6,617 nucleotides of DNA from Desulfobacterales bacterium HSG17 (GTDB lineage: Bacteria > Desulfobacterota > Desulfobacteria > Desulfobacterales > Desulfococcaceae), in contig JAUCGD010000183.1 of NCBI GenBank assembly GCA_030377945.1, positions 1 through 6,617 on the forward strand. The letters are read 5' to 3'. Under the pieces are notes generated by a model. That model was given only the letters and a program-made list of their open reading frames with translations, made no database searches and was not told the origin of the DNA. Below are positions 1-6,525 of this stretch, in pieces. A program made the translations under genes and the position numbers. The first letter of the stretch is position 1, and every line of letters begins with the position of its first letter.

Positions 1-1383
1 CTGATTGTTTTCACATGTGCAGCCCTGGCATATACAGCTCAGAAAACACAGCCCCAGCCCCATGTCAAACCGATAAATAACATAATAAAGGGAAAAAACG
101 GCATAGTTACAATTTCCGGACATCTGACCCAGGAAAAAATATTTAAGGGTGGAGACGGGAATGCATCCCTGTCTCTTACAATCAAAGCTGATAATGTTAT
201 TATGGAAAATAAGGGAAAAAATAATGTTGATATGGTTATAGTCCTGGATCGAAGCGGTTCAATGCAGGGCAAAAAAATTCAAGATGCCAAAACTTCTGTT
301 AAAAACCTTATTTCCCAGCTTGGCACTAACGACAGATTTGCCCTGGTGACATATTCAAGCGGTGTGCAGACACATTCCGAACTTATGTTGATGACCCCGT
401 CAAACCAGGATTTTATGCAGCAGAAGGTAAACAGTATTCATCCCGGAGGCGGAACCAATATGGGAGCCGGGCTTCAGGCAGGCATTAATATTTTAAACAA
501 CGCAGCAAAAAAAGGAAATCTGGGCCGTCTTATACTCATATCTGACGGACTGGCAAATGAAGGAATTACAAATCCAAAAGCTCTTGGCAATATGGCATCC
601 TCTGCTCTGAAAAATGAATTTGCCATAAGCACCGTTGGTGTTGGCAGTGATTTTAATGAACAATTAATGACATCCCTGGCAGACAGGGGAACCGGGAATT
701 ATTATTATCTTGAAAATCCCAATGCTTTTGCAGAAGTATTTCAAAATGAATTTCATAAAACCCAGACTTCTGTTGCCACAGGTGTAAAAATTGAAATTCC
801 CCTTAATAACAGCATAAGTCTGACTGGTGCGTCAGGATATCCAATTGAAATAAAAAATAATACAGCAGTTTTTTATCCGGGTGATCTCCGTTCAGGCCAG
901 TCCAGAAACCTGTTTCTGACTTTCAAACTTCCTGTTAATTCTGAAAAGGTGTTTGAAATCAATAACATAAGTACAATTTATCAATATAAAGGGCAAAATT
1001 ATTCAGCATCATTAACCGATCCTTTCCGCATTGCATGTGTAGCAGATAAAAAAAGCGTTATTTCATCAATAAAAAAAGATGTATGGGAAAGAAAGGTTAT
1101 TAAGGAAGATTATAACAAACTAAAAGATGAAGTGGCAGCAGATATTAAAGCTGGAAAGCAGGAAGCAGCCATGCAAAGAATTCAGGAATACCAGGGAAAG
1201 AATCAGGCTCTTAATGAAGTGGTTAAATCTCCTGCGGTTAAGGCAAATCTGCAAAAAGCTGTAAGAAGTCTGCGCGATGTTGTGGTTAGCACTTTTGACG
1301 GTGAGCAGGAAGAAGTAGCAATGAAACAGAAAATGAATTCAAAAGCCCTGCAATTTGAAGCTTATAAAGAGCAGCGAAAATAA
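1..1383 (+). CDS. VWA-domain protein, exported, 5'-truncated by the window edge
   Basis: The reading frame is open from base 1 to the TAA at 1381-1383, giving 460 visible residues; the start codon lies upstream. The first visible residues (LIVFTCAALAYTAQ) look like the end of a Sec signal peptide, so the protein is probably periplasmic or surface-exposed. A short beta-rich stretch is followed by a VWA domain at about visible residues 76-252. Its metal-ion-dependent adhesion site looks complete: DRSGS (D83, S85, S87), the Thr of GGGTNMG (T152) and the Asp of LISDG (D182). A second beta-rich region follows, then a charged helical C-terminus (about 350-460). The order resembles YfbK-like or 'Ca-activated chloride channel homolog' VWA proteins; VWA domains of this type usually bind protein partners through a divalent metal. 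An internal ATG at 202 would cut off the signal peptide and is not preferred. It is followed on the same strand by a PspA-like gene, suggesting a shared membrane-related role. The substrate is unknown. Confidence 0.9.
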   Translation: MIVFTCAALAYTAQKTQPQPHVKPINNIIKGKNGIVTISGHLTQEKIFKGGDGNASLSLTIKADNVIMENKGKNNVDMVIVLDRSGSMQGKKIQDAKTSVKNLISQLGTNDRFALVTYSSGVQTHSELMLMTPSNQDFMQQKVNSIHPGGGTNMGAGLQAGINILNNAAKKGNLGRLILISDGLANEGITNPKALGNMASSALKNEFAISTVGVGSDFNEQLMTSLADRGTGNYYYLENPNAFAEVFQNEFHKTQTSVATGVKIEIPLNNSISLTGASGYPIEIKNNTAVFYPGDLRSGQSRNLFLTFKLPVNSEKVFEINNISTIYQYKGQNYSASLTDPFRIACVADKKSVISSIKKDVWERKVIKEDYNKLKDEVAADIKAGKQEAAMQRIQEYQGKNQALNEVVKSPAVKANLQKAVRSLRDVVVSTFDGEQEEVAMKQKMNSKALQFEAYKEQRK

Positions 1384-1395
1384 TAAATAGTCACT

Positions 1396-1444
1396 CGTTC
1401 CCAGGTTCCTGCCTGGGAACGCAGTCTTGCAAGCTCTGCTTGCA
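1396..1444. repeat. Intergenic two-hairpin repeat element
   Basis: Two adjacent perfect inverted repeats fill much of the 93-bp gap between the VWA and PspA-like genes. The first pairs CGTTCCCAGG (1396-1405) with CCTGGGAACG (1412-1421) around a 6-base loop. The second pairs TGCAAGC (1428-1434) with GCTTGCA (1438-1444) around a 3-base loop. Neither is followed by a T-run, so an intrinsic terminator is unlikely. The GTTCCCAGG/CCTGGGAAC core resembles short palindromic repeats scattered through intergenic regions of many environmental proteobacteria. Assignment to a dispersed family is from memory and needs a genome search. Confidence 0.75.
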
Positions 1445-1476
1445 TTACAAAATATTTTCAAAAAAGGAGAAAAATA

Positions 1477-2049
1477 ATGAGTATAATAACCAGGATGATA
1501 AAACTTTGGAAAGCGGATATTCACGGTGTCATGGATCAGTTTGAAGACAAATCCCTTCTTATGAACCAGTATCTCCGGGATATGGAAGAAGCTTTGGAAG
1601 AAAATGAGTCTCAATTAAAACATAAAATGGATTCCCGCTCCCAAATAAAAGATGAATATGAAAAATACTCTAATGAGGTTAAAAAAATTGAAAAGGATCT
1701 GGAAGCAGCCATTGAAAAGGATAAGGATGATATTGCAAAATTCCTGATAAAAAAACTGCGACCTGTTAAAAGTTATCAAGAGGACCTGGAGCGCCATGCA
1801 AAAAATCTGGATAAAGAAATTGCACAAATGCGTGAACAGCTTGAAGATCAGAAGCTTCAATATGACAGGGTCCGGCTTAAAGCTAAAGATCATTTTAAAA
1901 ACATGAAAAATGACACATGGAAGCAATCTCAATCCCGGTATTCACATTCCTTTGAATCTGATTCAGGATACAGGGAACCATGTGAGGAAGAAATTGAAAT
2001 GGAACTGCTCCGCCGAAAAGAGGCTGTGAAAGGAGGGAAGAAAATATGA
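1477..2049 (+). CDS. PspA/IM30-like coiled-coil protein
   Basis: This 190-residue protein starts at an ATG with a good ribosome binding site (GGAG at 1466-1469). The N-terminus (MSIITRMIKLWKADIHGVMD, then LRDMEEAL at 33-40) matches the pattern of PspA/IM30/Vipp1 proteins, where a short amphipathic helix precedes a long helical hairpin. Residues 25-145 are almost entirely charged heptad-like helix, consistent with coiled coil. Family members bind the inner face of the cytoplasmic membrane, polymerise in an ESCRT-III-like manner and help under envelope stress. The usual length is about 220-230 residues, so this one is short; its C-terminal 45 residues are polar and Ser-rich, then acidic/basic. 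Its stop overlaps the next start by 4 bases (ATGA at 2046-2049), implying translational coupling to the membrane protein. PspA-family membership is likely from the N-terminus and helical layout, but sequence similarity may be low; a generic coiled-coil protein is the alternative. Confidence 0.8.
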   Translation: MSIITRMIKLWKADIHGVMDQFEDKSLLMNQYLRDMEEALEENESQLKHKMDSRSQIKDEYEKYSNEVKKIEKDLEAAIEKDKDDIAKFLIKKLRPVKSYQEDLERHAKNLDKEIAQMREQLEDQKLQYDRVRLKAKDHFKNMKNDTWKQSQSRYSHSFESDSGYREPCEEEIEMELLRRKEAVKGGKKI

Positions 2050-2612
2050 AAACAATATATAACGGCCTATATAACCCTTTAAGAACAAGTATTATTTTCG
2101 GGCTGCTGTGTGCAGTGGGTTTTATACCTGTAAACACAATAATGAAAAGTTTTTTTTATTACCCCCTGCCCTTCCGGCTGACAATATGGATCTGTTTAGG
2201 CTTATACAGCATACTTATGGTTAGATGGGCTGGGAAAAAAGCAGGAACCCTATTTTTCCCCCTTATGCTCATGTTCATCTGTATTTACATGATTCCCACA
2301 AACAATTTATATCTTGTTTTAACCCTGGCGGTTTTAAGCTGGATCAGAAGCGGTCTTTGCTTTTCAGGGCCATTATTTAAAACAATTCCAGCCGAACTTG
2401 TTATCTGTTTTGGCAGCGGATTTCTGGCGCAATCTTTTTCCCCTGATTCAGCAGTTAAATGGGCAGGGGTAATCTGGTTGTTCTTTTTATGCCAGTCTGT
2501 GTATTTTTTGTTCTTTGAAAATAAAACAGGTTTAAAAAATCATGTGAAACAGGCAGCAGATCCTTTTGAACATGCAAGAAAACAGGCTGAAAAGATATTG
2601 TCGGAGATTTGA
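2046..2612 (+). CDS. Small polytopic membrane protein of unknown function
   Basis: I do not recognise a family. The 188-residue product has about six hydrophobic segments: roughly residues 13-33, 44-62, 66-84, 87-104, 114-130 and 137-157. A basic, amphipathic tail of about 30 residues (160-188) follows and is likely cytoplasmic. A strong Shine-Dalgarno sequence (AGGAGGG, 2031-2037) lies inside the end of the PspA-like gene, and the ATG overlaps that gene's TGA. The tight coupling suggests that the two products work together, perhaps with this protein as the membrane anchor or partner for the PspA-like polymer and the exported VWA protein. That role is inference from gene order only. No conserved catalytic motif is visible. 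Confidence 0.85.
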   Translation: MKTIYNGLYNPLRTSIIFGLLCAVGFIPVNTIMKSFFYYPLPFRLTIWICLGLYSILMVRWAGKKAGTLFFPLMLMFICIYMIPTNNLYLVLTLAVLSWIRSGLCFSGPLFKTIPAELVICFGSGFLAQSFSPDSAVKWAGVIWLFFLCQSVYFLFFENKTGLKNHVKQAADPFEHARKQAEKILSEI

Positions 2613-2640
2613 GATGTGCAGGGTAAGTTTGACACCGCAG

Positions 2641-2662
2641 GGAACGGTTTGAAATCGTTACC
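2641..2662. repeat. Imperfect palindrome between convergent genes
   Basis: The 50-bp gap between the membrane protein stop and the ATPase/nuclease stop contains the 17-base imperfect palindrome AACGGTTTGAAATCGTT (2643-2659), centred on 2651, with one G/T non-Watson-Crick position on each arm. There is essentially no loop and no T-run on either side, so it is not a classical intrinsic terminator. It could be a weak bidirectional transcription end, a repeat fragment or chance. Confidence 0.3.
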
Positions 2663-4342
2663 TCAGGAAATAAGCAGCCGCATCTTTGCCAGAAGTTCAA
2701 TCTTTTCCATGCTCACCCCTGTTGCCTGTGCTATCTGCTCATTTGTAAAGTTTTCCATATTCAACATGTTTAAAGCAATCTGTTCCTCTTTAGCCAGTTT
2801 CAATTCTTCTGGAACCGCAGCCTGGCTGGGCTGTTCAAATTTTATTGAAATAATGTGTGTATGAATCTGCCTGCCCTGGACAGTTTCATTAAAAAGCAGT
2901 TCATCCCTGTCTGTGTGAAGGTTGCTGAATACCACATACCAGCCATGAGATAGTCCTTCGGATTTGAGGTACTCGGCCAACTGGCCTTTGCCCTGCTGAA
3001 AATAATAATTGTTTACAAATCGTTTTGTTTCAATGATGTATTTTTGACCTTTGTGCAGAATAAGAATATCGGTTCTGCCCCTTCCTGTGGGAACTTCAAC
3101 AAAGGTCTGACCTTCAAGACATTGAATAAAAAAGGTTATAAATCCGTCCAGGGAATAATGCCATGCACCTTCTTTAAGATGTTTGGTATCAAAGGCTCGA
3201 AATCCCCTTCTGCGGACATAGGCACGATATTCTTCCAGCAAAGAATTGATGTTCAGGCTGTTGTCCTGATTCAGATATTTGTTTATTGTTTCCTGGTGTG
3301 AAGTAAGATAATGATGGGTTTCACCGTTGATTAAGGGCCGGAAAGCATTGATTAAGCGTTTGGCATACAGTGGAACCGGAACACTAACATAACCGTCAGA
3401 TTTACCAACTACCCCATTTGCAAACAGCCATGCAATATCAGGGTCATCTACTGTAAAAGGCATAGATTCTTTTTTAAAAAGAACTCTCAGCATAAACTCC
3501 CGTTTTTCCCTGGCTTTCTGCACAATATTTATAATATTTTTGTCAAACCGCTCAGTAAGGAAATGCTTTTGTGTAATGTAATAATGTCCTGGTGTTACAG
3601 GCTGGGTCCGGTCTTTGACCGAATTTTCAATCATATAGGCACAAATAGCGCATGTCAGTCCGGGCTGACCTGCTGCATCTTCATATACAGCTCTGATTAC
3701 ATCAGGCTCAAATATCTGTTCTGTTTCCACAGTATGCTGTTCCATGAGTTCTTTGACTTCATCAAAGCTGAAATACGGAATCTGTAATTCTTCTGAGATA
3801 TTGAATGGTGAAGCAGATGACAGGATCAACTCGGAAATGGTACTGACACCTACTAACAGAAGGGAATGAAGTGCCCGGTTTTCTTTTTGATGATAGATAT
3901 AACGGAATGTGTGCATTATTTCATTTAATACACAGTCAGGGATGCCTTCAAATTCATCTATGATAAGGACAAGCTGATTTGCTGATTTATAGATTTCATG
4001 AAAAAAATTCTGTAATTCAATGGGATTTGTAATGTTTATTTTTGTAGAAAACCCATGAAACGCAATCTGCTGCTGAAGTCTCAGATTCAATGCATGATAA
4101 AAAATTTCCTTTGTCTGGGTTTTCATATCTTCAAAGCTGATCCATAAGGGCAGAAAATTCTCTTTTTTAAGTTCTTCCATCAGTAGTTGAAAATATGTGG
4201 TTTTGCCTGACTGCCTGGGTGCAAAAAGGGTAATGTAACGGCCTTTTTGCACTTTTTTCATGCCTTGAGCAATAAGTTCCTGACGCATGACTGTGTAATG
4301 TAATGCAGGATCGCATGGGCCGGATGTGTTGAATTCTCTCAT
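2663..4342 (-). CDS. AAA-like ATPase fused to a PD-(D/E)XK nuclease-like domain
   Basis: A 559-residue protein. The ATG at 4340-4342 is preceded by AAAGGAGA (4351-4358), which supports this start. The N-terminal part is an AAA-like P-loop ATPase of the AAA_35 type: Walker A APRQSGKTT (41-49, K47), Walker B LVLIIDEF (124-131, D129/E130), and a later GVSTISEL strand (165-172) in sensor position. The C-terminal part (about 367-475) carries a PD-(D/E)XK-like core: E416, D425 in GRTDILIL and E438-T-K440 in IIETKRF. This resembles PDDEXK_9 domains often fused to this ATPase type. A helical tail, FTNEQIAQATGVSMEKIELL (532-551), looks helix-turn-helix-like. Such proteins occur in many near-identical copies in some environmental genomes; their function is poorly known, and a DNA-targeting or defence role is only inference. 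Both active sites look intact. It lies 108 bp downstream of the antitoxin gene, across a palindromic repeat. Confidence 0.9.
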   Translation of the reverse strand: MREFNTSGPCDPALHYTVMRQELIAQGMKKVQKGRYITLFAPRQSGKTTYFQLLMEELKKENFLPLWISFEDMKTQTKEIFYHALNLRLQQQIAFHGFSTKINITNPIELQNFFHEIYKSANQLVLIIDEFEGIPDCVLNEIMHTFRYIYHQKENRALHSLLLVGVSTISELILSSASPFNISEELQIPYFSFDEVKELMEQHTVETEQIFEPDVIRAVYEDAAGQPGLTCAICAYMIENSVKDRTQPVTPGHYYITQKHFLTERFDKNIINIVQKAREKREFMLRVLFKKESMPFTVDDPDIAWLFANGVVGKSDGYVSVPVPLYAKRLINAFRPLINGETHHYLTSHQETINKYLNQDNSLNINSLLEEYRAYVRRRGFRAFDTKHLKEGAWHYSLDGFITFFIQCLEGQTFVEVPTGRGRTDILILHKGQKYIIETKRFVNNYYFQQGKGQLAEYLKSEGLSHGWYVVFSNLHTDRDELLFNETVQGRQIHTHIISIKFEQPSQAAVPEELKLAKEEQIALNMLNMENFTNEQIAQATGVSMEKIELLAKMRLLIS

Positions 4343-4373
4343 GGATACGCTCTCCTTTTACCATCTGGAGTTA

Positions 4374-4418
4374 GTAGTGAGCGCTTCAGCGTTCATTAAC
4401 CGCTGAAGCGGTTACTAC
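4374..4418. repeat. 45-bp imperfect palindromic intergenic repeat
   Basis: The left arm 4374-4393 (GTAGTGAGCGCTTCAGCGTT) pairs with 4399-4418 around the 5-base loop 4394-4398. Three positions in the stem are not Watson-Crick: 4379/4413 (a G/T pair), 4381/4411 and 4392/4400. The core CGCTTCAGCG/CGCTGAAGCG is perfect. It occupies the gap between the antitoxin stop and the ATPase/nuclease start and shares no sequence with the element at 1396-1444. There is no T-run. It is probably a member of a dispersed, possibly mobile, hairpin-forming repeat family, though it may also modulate transcription between the two genes. Confidence 0.75.
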
Positions 4419-4450
4419 AAACAGTCTGCCTGTCTATAAATTTCGATCTG

Positions 4451-4675
4451 CTATAATTTCCATTTTTCATCCAAAGGTGAAACAATATCACCAACAAAAG
4501 CAGTTTTACGAAGCTGTTCAAGTTTTTTTCTTGCAGTCAGTTTTGAATAATCTGGTGGTACAAGTTTTGCAATTTTTTTTCCTTTAAAAGTGACGGAAAT
4601 AGGTTCTCCAGCCTGAATTTTTGTTAATACATAGGATACCTTTTGGGGTATGTCAGTGATGGTAATGTTTTCCAT
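4451..4675 (-). CDS. Phd/YefM-type antitoxin, apparently without its toxin
   Basis: The 74-residue product begins MENITITDIPQKVSYVLTKI and continues with GEPISVTFKGKKIAKLVPP, the standard N-terminal DNA-binding/dimerisation pattern of Phd/YefM antitoxins. The C-terminal half (about 40-74) is charged and would be the toxin-binding tail. The start at 4675 is chosen because AAGGAGGAG (4678-4686) sits just before it; an ATG at 4699 would translate through this ribosome binding site. Family members neutralise toxins such as Doc, YoeB or PIN-domain VapC and repress their own operon. The toxin gene normally follows within a few bases, but here only 108 bp precede the next gene and they hold a palindromic repeat. 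It lies 69 bp after the caspase-SUMF1 stop, so it may be co-transcribed with that gene. It may be an orphan, or may pair with a toxin elsewhere. Confidence 0.82.
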   Translation of the reverse strand: MENITITDIPQKVSYVLTKIQAGEPISVTFKGKKIAKLVPPDYSKLTARKKLEQLRKTAFVGDIVSPLDEKWKL

Positions 4676-4744
4676 AACTCCTCCTTGTTTTGTTACCATA
4701 TATTGAATGGGGAAGCACTCAGAGGTAAAAAGTGCAAAGGGATA

Positions 4745-6505
4745 CTAAGGCTGCCTCAAAAGCCGAAAGCCGAGGTAGTCGTAGCGGCCGACCGGGGGGT
4801 TCCAGCCGCGAAAGGCAGACCGGCAGCTCTGGGCGTAGCCGCTCCAGCAGCCGCCCCGGTAGACCCGGTACGAGCCCGATGATGGTCCAACAGGATCACT
4901 AACAGCACCAGACGGATAATTACCATACCAGTCCTGACACCATTCCCGCACATTTCCACTCATGTCGTACAAGCCAAGATCGTTTTCAGCTTTTGTGCCA
5001 GCCGGATGAGTTTTTTTACCGCTGTTATCTCTATACCATGCAACACGGTCAATATCATTTCCGCCTGCATATATTTCCTGTTTACCTCTGCTCCGGGCTG
5101 CGAACTCCCATTCAGCTTCGGTCGGCAGCCTGTATTTATCCGTGCTTTCTTTGCGGTTCAGTTTCTTGATAAAATCCTGAACATCATTCCACGATACCTT
5201 TTCAACCGGGCAGTTATCCCCGCAGTTTTTAAATTTTGACGGATTGCTTCCCATTACAGATTTCCACTGTCCCTGAGTTACTTCGGTAGTCTGCATGTAA
5301 AACCCTCTGGTCAGTGTAACCTTGTGTTGTGTTTCATCATTATCCCGCCCTGGTTCACTTGCCGGGCTGCCCATCATAAATGTTCCGGGTTTAACATACA
5401 CAAATTTCATGCCCAGTGAATTGATAATTTCATTTTGATTTACTGAAACTGCCGTTTTTTCCTTTTCCAGATAAGCAGTCACCACAACATCTGCCCCCCG
5501 GTCTATCTGCTTTCTTGTTTCATAGGATTCATACCCGTCAGCCGTAACTTTTACAGCATATTCCCCTGCACTGGAAATACTAAAGGTCATGGGTGCTGTA
5601 TTGTATTTTTTCCCGTTTACCCAGACTGTTGCGCCGGATATATTAGCATTTACTGTCAGACTGCCGTCTTTTGGCGGCTGGGGTTTTGGTTTTGGCGGGG
5701 TTATCACAGTGGTTCCGCTGCTGTCTGCCAGCAGGGGTTTGAAATAAAAATCCCCGGTCAGAGATGATGATTCCCAGGGAATCTGTTTATTCCCTGTTTC
5801 ACGGATTACGTCAATACGGACATTTTTTAAAACCCGTTCCACAATCATTCCTGATGTTTTCATATGCTTTAAAAGATATTTTGTATAAACCCCGTTTCTT
5901 CCGATTCCGTCTGCTGCAACTGATCCTGGAGATGTTGCATAGGCAATCAAAGAACCTTTTAGCGCATCCATCCTTGCCAGTCCTTTTTGAGATGAGCGAA
6001 AGCTGCGGGCAAAAGGGTTATCCCGGCAGGCATCCAGAATAACAATATTAAGCCGGTTTCCGGCATCCTCCATTCTGCTGAGAACCCTGCCTGCGTCAAC
6101 CGATTCATATTCCACCTCAGATTCGTTTTCTATCCTTGCACCAACAGGTATCAGATAATTCCGGCCTTTTACCTGCATTCCATGGCCAGCAAAGTAAAAC
6201 AGACCGGTTCCCCGGTCACGGGTCAGGCTGTTTCCAAAATCTCTTATAGCCTCTTTCATGGCACGCTGATCTGCGTTTTCCTCATAAATCACTTGAAAGC
6301 CAAGAGATTTCAAGGATTTAACCATATCCCGCGCATCATTAACAGGGTTTTTCAAAGGTAAGCTTTTATAAGCCCCGTTTCCAATAATCAGAGCCAGCCG
6401 TTTTTCCTGAGTAATTCTTTTTATTCCCCGGTCACAAAATCCGGTTGAAGAAAATGTGAGCGCAATGAATATTATGCTGATTATTATTGCAAATACTCTT
6501 TTCAT
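4745..6505 (-). CDS. Exported caspase-like protease with PEGA and SUMF1/FGE-fold domains
   Basis: This 586-residue protein starts at 6505, with GGAGG (6511-6515) five bases upstream. A longer frame from 6586 would translate through an inverted repeat and is rejected. Residues 1-24 form a hydrophobic signal peptide (no canonical lipobox), so the product is exported. A caspase-like p20 domain (peptidase C14) spans about 35-257, with His108 in FAGHG and Cys160 in ILDACRDNPF, the intact catalytic dyad. A Pro/Lys-rich linker (269-279) leads to a PEGA domain (about 281-349) typical of surface proteins. A SUMF1/formylglycine-generating-enzyme fold fills about 362-585 (MKFVYVKPGTFMMGS, YRLPTEAEWEFAAR, GLYDMSGNVREW, GFRLLRQP). 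Proteins of this type are usually binding domains rather than true sulfatase-modifying enzymes; C553 and C561 are present but do not show FGE activity. The last 40 residues look like a diversified ligand-binding surface, described separately. Probable role: extracytoplasmic sensor coupled to a protease; substrate unknown. Confidence 0.92.
   Translation of the reverse strand: MKRVFAIIISIIFIALTFSSTGFCDRGIKRITQEKRLALIIGNGAYKSLPLKNPVNDARDMVKSLKSLGFQVIYEENADQRAMKEAIRDFGNSLTRDRGTGLFYFAGHGMQVKGRNYLIPVGARIENESEVEYESVDAGRVLSRMEDAGNRLNIVILDACRDNPFARSFRSSQKGLARMDALKGSLIAYATSPGSVAADGIGRNGVYTKYLLKHMKTSGMIVERVLKNVRIDVIRETGNKQIPWESSSLTGDFYFKPLLADSSGTTVITPPKPKPQPPKDGSLTVNANISGATVWVNGKKYNTAPMTFSISSAGEYAVKVTADGYESYETRKQIDRGADVVVTAYLEKEKTAVSVNQNEIINSLGMKFVYVKPGTFMMGSPASEPGRDNDETQHKVTLTRGFYMQTTEVTQGQWKSVMGSNPSKFKNCGDNCPVEKVSWNDVQDFIKKLNRKESTDKYRLPTEAEWEFAARSRGKQEIYAGGNDIDRVAWYRDNSGKKTHPAGTKAENDLGLYDMSGNVREWCQDWYGNYPSGAVSDPVGPSSGSYRVYRGGCWSGYAQSCRSAFRGWNPPVGRYDYLGFRLLRQP
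4757..4885 (-). other. Candidate DGR variable region at the 3' end of the caspase-SUMF1 gene
   Basis: The last ~40 codons follow the framework of C-type-lectin-fold DGR targets: RVYRGGCW (547-554), SCRSAFR (560-566), LGFRLL (578-583). In codons 546-580, 25 of 35 end in C, including TAC, AGC, GGC, TAC, GTC, GGC, TAC, GAC, TAC at the positions where DGR templates normally have AAC. Only about 11 of 105 coding-strand bases are A. The expected RGGSW Ser (AGC) is Cys (TGC), a single A-to-T change. GC is about 73% over 4801-4860, against about 48% over 4921-4980. The boundaries are approximate. The template repeat and reverse transcriptase are not in the window, so the assignment rests on pattern; an ordinary divergent SUMF1 tail is the alternative. 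Confidence 0.65.
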
Positions 6506-6510
6506 ACATA

Positions 6511-6515
6511 CCTCC
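6511..6515 (-). promoter_or_regulatory. Shine-Dalgarno site fixing the caspase-SUMF1 start
   Basis: On the minus strand, GGAGG ends five bases before the ATG at 6505. It decides between this start and the in-frame ATG at 6586, which lacks such a site and would add 27 residues encoded by a repeat ahead of an otherwise typical signal peptide. Confidence 0.8.
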
Positions 6516-6525
6516 GTGTAATTTT

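Noticed and set aside
1339..2137. Three minus-strand frames (80-105 residues) under the PspA-like gene
   Set aside because: Phe/Ile-rich antisense readings of a Lys/Glu-rich coiled-coil gene, with no ribosome binding sites or family resemblance.
2616..2864. Plus-strand 82-residue frame after the membrane protein gene
   Set aside because: It is antisense to the well-supported ATPase/nuclease gene and resembles no known family.
4676..4699. Antitoxin start at 4699
   Set aside because: It would translate the Shine-Dalgarno sequence at 4678-4686; the start at 4675 also matches the usual family N-terminus.
4712..4744. Possible terminator or DGR-associated hairpin after the caspase-SUMF1 stop (GCACT at 4715-4719, AGTGC at 4731-4735)
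   Set aside because: The stem is only five base pairs with an 11-base loop; too weak to call, although hairpins after variable regions are known in some DGRs.
4643..4882. Plus-strand 79-residue Ala/Pro-rich frame
   Set aside because: It is the antisense shadow of the GC-rich variable region and the antitoxin start; the residue bias comes from composition.
4756..4959. Minus-strand 67-residue frame inside the caspase-SUMF1 gene
   Set aside because: It is a frame-shifted reading of the same GC-rich 3' end, where stop codons are rare for compositional reasons.
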